Part shown: positions 9,128-16,028 of the stretch, one piece after another
How the letters are laid out: each line of letters begins with the position of its first letter
How positions within the stretch are numbered: the stretch's first letter is position 1
Assembly: GCA_947587615.1 (NCBI GenBank)
Contig: CANPYC010000004.1
Span: 1-64,000, forward strand
Source of the DNA: Candidatus Gastranaerophilales bacterium
Lineage (GTDB): Bacteria > Cyanobacteriota > Vampirovibrionia > Gastranaerophilales > Gastranaerophilaceae
Reading direction: 5' to 3'
Length of the DNA: 64,000 bases
The notes under the pieces: model-generated
The model's database searches: none
What the model saw: only the letters and a program-made list of their open reading frames with translations
What the model was told of the DNA's origin: nothing
Made by a program: the position numbers and the translations under genes

Positions 9128-9137
9128 GGAGAAATTT

Positions 9138-9605
9138 ATGAAAAAAAACATTCTGACTTTGGCACTCTGTGCTTTTTGTTTTGGTCTTGGCTTTGGCATT
9201 AATAATGTAGCTTTTTCAGACAATCCCGCAGGTTTAAAAATCGGTTATGTAAACGTTGCAAAATTATTAACAGCTTCAAAAGCCCTAAAAGCAGCGGAAG
9301 ACGCTAAAACAAAAGCAACTAACGACATGCTTAAATGGTATGATACGGCAAGCGCAGATATCCAAAAACAAACAACAAAAGAAGGTAAAGACGCTTTAAT
9401 CAAAAAATATGAAGCTCAACTAACCGCAAAAAAGAAAAGCATAACTGACGCATATTTGAAAAAAGTTGATGAAGTTGATAAACAGCTTGATAGCATAATT
9501 ACTCAAAAATCTAAAGAAATGGGCTATTCTTTAGTATTCAAAAAAGAAGCCCTGCTTTTTGGCGGAGAAGACATAACGAGCTCAATTCTTCCTTCGGTAA
9601 AATAA
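9138..9605 (+). CDS. OmpH/Skp-family periplasmic protein
   Basis: Skp-type proteins are periplasmic trimeric chaperones for outer membrane proteins. I chose the ATG at 9138, preceded by AAGGAGA; a longer frame opens inside nadE but lacks a ribosome site. The 155-aa product has a signal peptide at residues 1-26. The mature part begins with LKIGYVNVAKLL, the usual first strand of the family, and then has two long charged alpha-helical arms (about 50-130, rich in K, A, D) ending in a hydrophobic strand (YSLVFKKEALLFGG). It is close behind nadE and is followed by a terminator, so it is probably the last gene of that transcript. Confidence 0.85.
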   Translation: MKKNILTLALCAFCFGLGFGINNVAFSDNPAGLKIGYVNVAKLLTASKALKAAEDAKTKATNDMLKWYDTASADIQKQTTKEGKDALIKKYEAQLTAKKKSITDAYLKKVDEVDKQLDSIITQKSKEMGYSLVFKKEALLFGGEDITSSILPSVK

Positions 9606-9650
9606 TTTTGTAAAGTTAATTTTTTATTAAATTTTATTTAAATCAAAAAA

Positions 9651-9675
9651 ATCACTCCAATTCGGGGTGGTTTTT
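9651..9675 (+). terminator. Rho-independent terminator after the OmpH-like gene
   Basis: ATCACTCC (9651-9658) pairs with GGGGTGGT (9664-9671), allowing two G-U pairs, around an AATTC loop, and is followed by T residues to 9675. It separates the nadE transcript from nrdD. Confidence 0.65.
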
Positions 9676-9766
9676 ATCTTTTAAAAAATAAATGAATTTT
9701 CGTAAAAATAAATGTATTCATGCTCGCAAATTTATAGTAAAATAATAGAAATAGAGAAGAATAACT

Positions 9767-9829
9767 GCCGAAGCAATAATACTTGTGCTTATAGGCAAAT
9801 ACGGGAAGCATACAATGCAAGTAGGAGGA
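9767..9829 (+). promoter_or_regulatory. Structured leader and strong ribosome site of nrdD
   Basis: Just upstream of nrdD, GCC-AAGCA (9767-9775) can pair with TGCTT-GGC (9786-9796), and GCAT/ATGC (9808-9811 and 9815-9818) forms a second small stem. An AGGAGG element then lies five bases before the ATG. The hairpins could control translation, but they match no riboswitch consensus that I know. The coding start at 9834 is firmly set by the ribosome site. Confidence 0.3.
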
Positions 9830-9833
9830 ATTA

Positions 9834-12089
9834 ATGCAAAAGGTTTCAAACGATATAGAAACATCTTCTAAAGAACTTTCACATTCGGTAGTATCGGATG
9901 TTATCAAGAACAATTCAATCAGTGAAAATCTTGTAAATATTATAAATTTCTCAAGAAGAAATTTAAATAATATTATGATTGTTAAAAAAGACGGAACAAA
10001 AGAAAAATATAATATTGAAAAAGTTGTAAGCGCAATTAAAAAATCCGCTACAAGAATGCTTGTAGAGTTCTCGGATAAAGAAATTAAAGACATTTGCGCT
10101 TTTGTTAATAAATCCGTTTTAGAGATGGATAAAGATAGCGTTGAAATTGCTCAAATGCACAATATTGTTGAAAGTGCGCTATCTGCCCTGAGCCCTAAGG
10201 TAGCTGAAAGCTATAGAAACTACAGAAACTATAAAACAGACTTTGTTTCAATGCTTGATAAGGTTTATCAAGAATCGCAAAGAATTATGTATATCGGAGA
10301 TAAAGAAAATGCAAATGCTGATAGTACCTTAGTTTCAACAAAACGCTCTTTAATTTTTAATGAATTAAATAAAGAATTATACAAAAAATTCTTCTTAACC
10401 GTTGAAGATAAACAAGCTATAAAAGAAGGCTATATCTATATTCATGATATGTCTGCAAGACGTGATACAATGAACTGCTGCCTTTTTGATGTAGCTTCCG
10501 TTTTAAAAGGCGGTTTTGAGATGGGTAACATCTGGTATAACGAGCCAAAAAGCCTTGATGTTGCGTTTGATGTTATAGGTGATATTGTTATGGCAGCTGC
10601 AAGCCAGCAATATGGCGGTTTTACCGTTCCTGAAGTGGATAAAATTTTAGCTCCTTATGCTAAAAAGACTTATGAAAGACAGCATGAAAGATATATTTGT
10701 ATGGGTCTTTCAATGGAAAAAGCTAAAGAAGAAGCTATGAAAGATGTTCAAGCGGATTTTGAACAGGGTTTCCAGGGTTGGGAATATAAATTCAATACTG
10801 TTGCTTCTTCTCGTGGTGATTATCCCTTTATTACGGTTACAACGGGTCTTGGTGAAGATGAATTTGAGGCAATGGCAACACTCGCTTGTCTTAAAACACG
10901 TCAAGGCGGACAAGGCAAAAAAGAATGCAAAAAGCCTGTACTATTTCCTAAGATTGTATTTTTGTATGATGAAAATTTGCACGGAGAAGGTAAACCCCTT
11001 GAATACTTATTTAAAGCAGGTGTTGAATGCTCTAAAAAGACAATGTATCCCGATTGGCTCTCTTTGACGGGAGATGGGTATGTTGCTTCAATGTATAAAA
11101 AATATAAAAGAGTAATATCTCCAATGGGTTGCAGGGCATTTTTATCTCCATGGTATGAAAGAGGAGGAATGAAGCCTGCGGATGAAAACGATAAACCCGT
11201 TTTTGTGGGACGTTTTAATATTGGTGCAATAAGCCTTCATTTACCTATGATTTATGCTAAAGCTAAACAGGAAAGCAGAGATTTTTATGAAGTTTTAGAT
11301 TATTATATGAATTTAATCAGAAAAATTCATATCAGAACCTATGACTATTTAGGTGAAATGAGAGCTTCAGTTAATCCTTTGGCATATTGCGAAGGCGGAT
11401 TTTTAGGAGGACACTTAAAATACAATGAAAAAATTAAGCCTCTTTTAAAATCTGCAACAGCTTCTTTTGGAATAACGGCGCTTAATGAACTTCAAGAACT
11501 TCATAACGGAAAATCATTAGTTGAAGATGGCGAATTTGCCCTTGAAGTAATGAGATACATTAATAAAAAAGTTAATGAATTTAAAGAACAAGACGGATAC
11601 TTATATGCTCTATACGGAACACCCGCAGAAAACTTATGCGGTTTGCAGGTTAAACAATTCAGAGCAAAATATGGTATTGTAGGTAAAGTTTCAGATAAAC
11701 CCTATGTATCTAATTCATTCCACTGCCATGTATCTGAACAAATCAGCCCGATTGAAAAACAGGATAAAGAAGGCAGATTTTGGGATTTAATGAACGGCGG
11801 AAAAATCCAATATGTAAAATATCCTATTTCTTATAACACAAAAGCAGTTGAAACGCTGATAAGACGTGCTATGAAGATGGGTTTTTATGAAGGAGTTAAT
11901 CTTTCTTTGTCCTATTGCGACGATTGCGGACATCAGGAATTAAATATGGATGTATGTCCAAAATGCGGTTCAAAGAACTTAACTAAAATCGACAGAATGA
12001 ACGGTTATCTTGCATACTCTCGTGTTAAAGGGGACTCAAGATTAGCTGATCATAAAATGGAAGAAATTAAAGATAGGGTTTCAATGTAA
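9834..12089 (+). CDS. nrdD: Anaerobic ribonucleoside-triphosphate reductase NrdD
   Basis: Class III, oxygen-sensitive reductase that makes deoxynucleotides using a glycyl radical installed by NrdG. The 751-aa protein has an N-terminal ATP-cone (about residues 48-140) for allosteric control, then the large ten-stranded barrel. Near the C-terminus is the four-cysteine zinc site (CDDC, then CPKC), followed by RMNGYLAY with the radical glycine at 724. An unusual 45-residue serine/asparagine-rich extension precedes the ATP-cone; the AGGAGG before the ATG at 9834 supports this start. Its activase nrdG follows after a GC-rich spacer. This indicates anaerobic DNA precursor synthesis. Confidence 0.96.
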   Translation: MQKVSNDIETSSKELSHSVVSDVIKNNSISENLVNIINFSRRNLNNIMIVKKDGTKEKYNIEKVVSAIKKSATRMLVEFSDKEIKDICAFVNKSVLEMDKDSVEIAQMHNIVESALSALSPKVAESYRNYRNYKTDFVSMLDKVYQESQRIMYIGDKENANADSTLVSTKRSLIFNELNKELYKKFFLTVEDKQAIKEGYIYIHDMSARRDTMNCCLFDVASVLKGGFEMGNIWYNEPKSLDVAFDVIGDIVMAAASQQYGGFTVPEVDKILAPYAKKTYERQHERYICMGLSMEKAKEEAMKDVQADFEQGFQGWEYKFNTVASSRGDYPFITVTTGLGEDEFEAMATLACLKTRQGGQGKKECKKPVLFPKIVFLYDENLHGEGKPLEYLFKAGVECSKKTMYPDWLSLTGDGYVASMYKKYKRVISPMGCRAFLSPWYERGGMKPADENDKPVFVGRFNIGAISLHLPMIYAKAKQESRDFYEVLDYYMNLIRKIHIRTYDYLGEMRASVNPLAYCEGGFLGGHLKYNEKIKPLLKSATASFGITALNELQELHNGKSLVEDGEFALEVMRYINKKVNEFKEQDGYLYALYGTPAENLCGLQVKQFRAKYGIVGKVSDKPYVSNSFHCHVSEQISPIEKQDKEGRFWDLMNGGKIQYVKYPISYNTKAVETLIRRAMKMGFYEGVNLSLSYCDDCGHQELNMDVCPKCGSKNLTKIDRMNGYLAYSRVKGDSRLADHKMEEIKDRVSM

Positions 12090-12438
12090 TTAAGCTCGGT
12101 TAAGCTTGCTTAGTGCGTTAAGCGGACTAAGCAAGCAAAGGCGAGACTTGTACGAAAAGCTCTATCACGGCAAGCGAAGATGCTTTAGCTGTTGGCGAGC
12201 AGCCTTACAGATAAAGCACATGCAGACAACGTAGCAAAATCGAACGTCAGTTCTGATTTTCAAGTTGACCGGCTGCTTGGCGGGCTTGTGCACAAGCCTT
12301 GCTGCGGCGGTGTAGGAGCGCAAGGGCACAAGCCCCGAGCACCACAGGAGCAAAACCCGAGTCAATCAAACTTAAAGCAATAACAGACGGTAGCGCAAGC
12401 TTACCACAAGATTAAACCAATCACCAAAAAGGAATAAA
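12090..12438. repeat. GC-rich spacer with palindromes between nrdD and nrdG
   Basis: This 349-bp stretch is far richer in G+C than its surroundings (40 of 60 bases in 12301-12360, by count). It contains a 10-bp stem GCTTGCTTAG/CTAAGCAAGC (12104-12113 and 12127-12136) and the 16-bp palindrome GGCTTGTGCACAAGCC (12283-12298). Short blocks, such as CACGGCAAGCGA and CTTGGCGGGCTTGTGC, recur in the GC-rich insertion at 40444-40559. I see no protein gene in it. It is best seen as a repeat-derived insertion in an otherwise natural nrdD-nrdG operon. Confidence 0.6.
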
Positions 12439-12933
12439 ATGAACTATCACAACATAACAAAAGACGATATGCTAAACGGCGACGGTTTAAGAGTCGTATT
12501 ATGGACAGCCGGCTGTACGCACTGCTGCGACGGATGCCAAAACCCTCAAACATGGGACGTTGCAGGCGGTCTTGAATTTGACCAAGCTGCCCGCAAAGAG
12601 CTTTTTGAAGCTTTAGAACCTGATTATGTTTCAGGAATAACCTTCTCGGGAGGAGACCCTCTCCATCCCTTCAACAGAGTGGAAGTTTTAAACCTCGCTC
12701 GTGAGGTTAAGGAAAAAATGCCCCAAAAAACCGTTTGGCTTTATACGGGTTTTTTGTGGGAAGAAATTAAAGATAACTTGGATTTGTCAAATATTGACGT
12801 TATAGCAGACGGCGAATTTAAAAAAGAACTGCTGGACAATAATTTAAAATGGGTCGGAAGCTCTAATCAAAGAGTTATTGACGTTCAAAAAAGCTTAGAA
12901 GAAAACAAAGTAATCCTACATAGCGGCTCTTAA
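12439..12933 (+). CDS. nrdG: Anaerobic ribonucleotide reductase activating protein NrdG
   Basis: Radical SAM enzyme that abstracts the hydrogen from the NrdD glycine. The CX3CX2C cluster motif is Cys26, Cys30 and Cys33 (GCTHCCDGC), followed by the family NPQTWD block and by TFSGGDPL for AdoMet binding. The length of 164 aa is typical. The AAGGAATAAA site precedes the ATG. It lies downstream of its partner nrdD but is separated from it by the GC-rich 349-bp spacer, which may weaken or alter co-transcription. Its stop overlaps the stop of the convergent PHP gene. Confidence 0.95.
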   Translation: MNYHNITKDDMLNGDGLRVVLWTAGCTHCCDGCQNPQTWDVAGGLEFDQAARKELFEALEPDYVSGITFSGGDPLHPFNRVEVLNLAREVKEKMPQKTVWLYTGFLWEEIKDNLDLSNIDVIADGEFKKELLDNNLKWVGSSNQRVIDVQKSLEENKVILHSGS

Positions 12934-13565
12934 TGTTCTAAAAGTTTAGAATGCTCGTCTGAACCGCCTGTTTTAATAAGATTGTATTTTTCGCAAAGTG
13001 CGAAGGGTAATTTTCTTGAGCTGAATTTTACAATTTTTCTAAATCTGTCGTAAGGGTAATAGACTTCTATTCCGTCAAGTCCGAAACCGACAAGCTTTTT
13101 AACAAAGTCATCCAAGGAAAATACGCTGCAGCAGCAGGGATGAGCTAAAATTGCAATACCATGCGCATTATGTATTTTTTCTATTACTTTTTTAGGGTGT
13201 CTTGATTTAAAAAGCCTTATGATATCGTTTTTTCTCTCTTGTTCATTTTTGGCGCAAAGCGAATTAAGCTCTTCATTTTCAATATCAATTCCATACCCTA
13301 AAATATGCAATAAAGACATCTTATAAAAACAGTCAAATTCAACACCTTTTATTAATATTTCATCATTTTTATATTTTGAATTTTTATAACCTTCCAAAGT
13401 GTTATGATCGGTAATTGAAATATATTTCATATTAAGCTTTTTTGCCTGCTCAATAAGTTCATCAAAATCAGCCGAGCCGTCAGAATAATTTGAATGAATA
13501 TGCAGATTAATTTTACTGTAAAAATCCGATTCTTTAAAATTTGATAATAAATTCTTAATATCCAT
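12930..13565 (-). CDS. PHP-domain phosphoesterase
   Basis: The PHP family includes 3',5'-nucleotide phosphatases and RNase AM (YciV/TrpH). Metal ligands are visible at His22 and His24 (LHIHSNYSDG), Asp29, the ITDHNT block at 51-56, and a C-terminal GGSDEH. At 211 aa it is shorter than the 280-290 aa RNase AM proteins, ending soon after the last motif, so it may be a minimal form or a different phosphoesterase. It converges on nrdG with a three-base overlap of stop codons and diverges from the membrane protein at 13636. The fold is confident; the substrate is uncertain. Confidence 0.8.
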   Translation of the reverse strand: MDIKNLLSNFKESDFYSKINLHIHSNYSDGSADFDELIEQAKKLNMKYISITDHNTLEGYKNSKYKNDEILIKGVEFDCFYKMSLLHILGYGIDIENEELNSLCAKNEQERKNDIIRLFKSRHPKKVIEKIHNAHGIAILAHPCCCSVFSLDDFVKKLVGFGLDGIEVYYPYDRFRKIVKFSSRKLPFALCEKYNLIKTGGSDEHSKLLEH

Positions 13566-13635
13566 ATTATAATTTAATTAAGGTTAACAATTAACAGTAT
13601 AATCTATAAATAACAAAAAAGGAATAAAATAAACA

Positions 13636-14361
13636 ATGAAAAAGATAAAAATACTTATAAAATTAGGCTATAAATTCAGTGTTAAATATTTTATTCAATA
13701 CTTCAAACTGCTTATAAAGCCAATATTGGCAGGTGTTTTAGCTTTTATCTTTTTTAAATTAATTTTTATCAACCCAATATTTGTTGTTTTTGTAATTCCT
13801 TTGATGAGCTATGCACTCTGGAGGGGATATTTTGCAACATATTGTCTTAATTATGCAGCTTATGATTTTATTAAAAATAACGGGAATATTTCTCTTGAAA
13901 ATTGCTTCAAACAAGCAAAAACCGTTGAAAAAAATTTCGCCCTGTATATTACATTTAGCGCCTTTTTAACGTTAATTTTATACATTCCTTCAATATTACA
14001 TTTTCTAAATGTAATATTAAAAACAGATATTTTACATCAACCATTTGCTTTTATTGCAATTTTAGTGAAATGTTTTTTGTTTCTTGGCATAAATACATTA
14101 ATTCTTTTTCCTTTTTTAAATTTCATAACTCAGGCTTATTTTTTCAAAAAAGAAAAAGAAAACTTTTTTTCGCTGTTTTTAAATTGCTACAAAAAGCTTG
14201 ATATAACAGGAGTGCTTATTCTGATTGGAATTTTTATCATAAGCACTGTCTTAAATTTGAATATAATTTTATATTTACTTTTCTTTTTAATAGTTAATCC
14301 GTTTATATATGCAGTTAATACCTTTTGGTATTCAACAAGGGTTGAAAATATTAATCCGTAA
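13636..14361 (+). CDS. Polytopic membrane protein, C-terminus altered by a repeat
   Basis: A 241-aa protein with about five strongly hydrophobic spans (near residues 28-60, 97-120, 140-170, 190-215 and 215-230). The arrangement recalls small glycerophosphodiester/DUF975-type membrane proteins, but I cannot name a family. AAGGAATAAA precedes the ATG. The 0.53-kb repeat begins at 14351, so the last three codons and the stop come from repeat sequence. The native C-terminus was probably replaced or trimmed when the repeat arrived. Confidence 0.65.
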   Translation: MKKIKILIKLGYKFSVKYFIQYFKLLIKPILAGVLAFIFFKLIFINPIFVVFVIPLMSYALWRGYFATYCLNYAAYDFIKNNGNISLENCFKQAKTVEKNFALYITFSAFLTLILYIPSILHFLNVILKTDILHQPFAFIAILVKCFLFLGINTLILFPFLNFITQAYFFKKEKENFFSLFLNCYKKLDITGVLILIGIFIISTVLNLNIILYLLFFLIVNPFIYAVNTFWYSTRVENINP

Positions 14362-14776
14362 ACATTGAATAAATATTTTCAATATTTTCAAGTAAACATT
14401 TACCAAAGTTTTCAATCAATTGTTCAATTTCTTCCAATTGACTTTCTAAAGTATCGTTTTCAAGTTGTACTTCTGTTTCAAAGTCTGATGACTTTTCTTC
14501 AAGTACTTTTTCTTGATTGCTTTGTTCATCATTAAGTTCTTTAAGTTCTGACATAAGGTCTTGATATTCATCCCCTGATCTATCATCAAGAGAATCTATA
14601 TCATTCTGTACAATTTCTTTTTTTTGAGCAAAATCAAAACGACATGCATCAAGGTCATTGCTTGAATACTTATTGTTTTCTCTAATTCTGTCAGAGTTAG
14701 CTGTTATTCTTGCTTCTATATCATTCTTTTGTAATATTAAACAATCTTTTGTCGCTCTTAGAGAACTTTCAGACAT
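14351..14776 (-). CDS. Acidic coiled-coil protein, 141 aa (copy 2)
   Basis: The encoded protein is identical, residue for residue, to that at 2071-2496. The function is unknown; see copy 1 for the description. The upstream region has the 17-bp duplication in its leader, which might change expression relative to copy 1. The gene overlaps the last 11 bases of the convergent membrane-protein gene. Having both copies intact with the same protein suggests that the product is maintained or that the duplication is very young. Confidence 0.7.
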   Translation of the reverse strand: MSESSLRATKDCLILQKNDIEARITANSDRIRENNKYSSNDLDACRFDFAQKKEIVQNDIDSLDDRSGDEYQDLMSELKELNDEQSNQEKVLEEKSSDFETEVQLENDTLESQLEEIEQLIENFGKCLLENIENIYSMFTD

Positions 14777-14892
14777 ATCAAAAACCCTTTAGTAAAACTT
14801 ATACTTTAGTAAAACTTACATATATATAAAGTAATTTCCCTAAACAGTATTTCAAAAGTATATATTATTGTTACAAAAGTTAATAAAAGTAT
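14351..14892 (-). repeat. Dispersed repeat, copy 2
   Basis: Second copy of the 2071-2595 segment, in the same orientation and 12.3 kb away. It contains a 17-bp internal tandem duplication (ATACTTTAGTAAAACTT) just upstream of the gene that copy 1 lacks, and otherwise almost no changes. Its left edge sits inside the end of the preceding membrane-protein gene. Such high identity implies a recent copy event or gene conversion. Confidence 0.9.
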
Positions 14893-14924
14893 TGGCTAAA
14901 ATTTTAAATCTTATATCATGCGCT

Positions 14925-16016
14925 TTATTTTACTTTTAGCTCGCAGCACATCTGGCAGGAGGAAAACAGGTGCGAATATTTTAAATTCTTTCTAAAACAT
15001 TGATACTTGGGGTTATTCATTATACTTTTAAGGTTTTGTTCTTTTAAATTACCCATTTTAATTGATAAACAAGGATAAACTTCTCCTTTCGGGTTTATTA
15101 TCGTATTTGAAAAAGGATATAAACAGGGGTAATAGATTTCATCAAGCTTTTTATCTTTATAGCTTGTAAAAAACTTTTTAATTAATTCAAGTTCAATTTT
15201 AGAATTGTTATTGTCAAACTTTGGAGCAAAGCGAATTTTTGTTTTAGAGTGCTTTTTAATTTTTTGAAGTTCAAGATAAATTTCTTCAAACTTTTCTAAA
15301 TCAAAATAAAGCTCAATCGGATAATTTGGAAGATAAAAATCTTCAACAAAAGTATCGTATAATTTTGCATTTTGTTTTAAGTTGTTATTTCTTAAAAAAG
15401 AAATTGAAAAAAATTCAAAATTCATTTTGCTTGAATACTCATAAAGCTTTAAAATATCTTCTAAATTGTCTTTTAGAACAATTGTTTTAATATCAATCAT
15501 AAGATTGGATTTTTTTCTTTTTTCGCTTATGTTTTCAAGATTTTGTATAATTTTTTTAAAAATTCCCTCTTTGGCTCTGTTTTTATCGTGGTTTTTTTCC
15601 CAACCATCTAAAGAAACGCTCAATAAAAGCATTTTAGATTTTATAAAAGCACTGATTAGCTCATCATTAATTAAAACCCCGTTTGTAACGACATTTACTT
15701 TTCCTAAAGTCCTTTTTGAGCTTGCAAATAATATTTCTTTAAAATCACTTCGAATTAAAGGTTCACCCCCAACAAGCGTTATAAAAGAATAAAAGGGAAT
15801 TTGTTTAATTATATTAAGCCAATCATCGGTTTTAAGTTCTTCTTTAACTTTTTCTTTTCCAACATAGCAATAAGGGCAGTTTAAGTTGCATTTATGAGTT
15901 AATTCAAAAAAATATCTTAAAGGCAATATTACTCTGTTTCTTTTTTCCATAAAACGGGAGTAATTAACTAAAGCATAGGAATTTCTTACTATATCAAAAA
16001 TATTTGAATAATTCAT
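14925..16016 (-). CDS. Radical SAM/SPASM-type enzyme
   Basis: A 363-aa radical SAM protein. The cluster cysteines are Cys43, Cys47 and Cys50 (CNLNCPYC), followed by LVGGEPL, the AdoMet-contacting motif. The C-terminal part has a CLYPF...GEVYPCLS block and a CQMCC cluster, typical of a SPASM auxiliary iron-sulfur region. Members mature peptides or cofactors or modify proteins and sugars; no peptide substrate is evident nearby. It lies 13 bp downstream of the UvrD-like helicase on the same strand, so the two are probably co-transcribed, though no functional link is known. Confidence 0.85.
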   Translation of the reverse strand: MNYSNIFDIVRNSYALVNYSRFMEKRNRVILPLRYFFELTHKCNLNCPYCYVGKEKVKEELKTDDWLNIIKQIPFYSFITLVGGEPLIRSDFKEILFASSKRTLGKVNVVTNGVLINDELISAFIKSKMLLLSVSLDGWEKNHDKNRAKEGIFKKIIQNLENISEKRKKSNLMIDIKTIVLKDNLEDILKLYEYSSKMNFEFFSISFLRNNNLKQNAKLYDTFVEDFYLPNYPIELYFDLEKFEEIYLELQKIKKHSKTKIRFAPKFDNNNSKIELELIKKFFTSYKDKKLDEIYYPCLYPFSNTIINPKGEVYPCLSIKMGNLKEQNLKSIMNNPKYQCFRKNLKYSHLFSSCQMCCELKVK

Positions 16017-16028
16017 AATTTAATTATA

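Noticed and set aside
9767-9833. Known riboswitch (cobalamin or similar) before nrdD
   Set aside because: None of the conserved core motifs of the riboswitch classes that I know is visible.
9674-10093. Minus-strand 139-aa frame across the nrdD start
   Set aside because: It overlaps a certain gene on the other strand and has no coding signal of its own.
12165-12383. Open frames on both strands in the GC-rich spacer
   Set aside because: Both are short, overlap each other, have no ribosome site, and arise from low stop-codon density in GC-rich repeat DNA.
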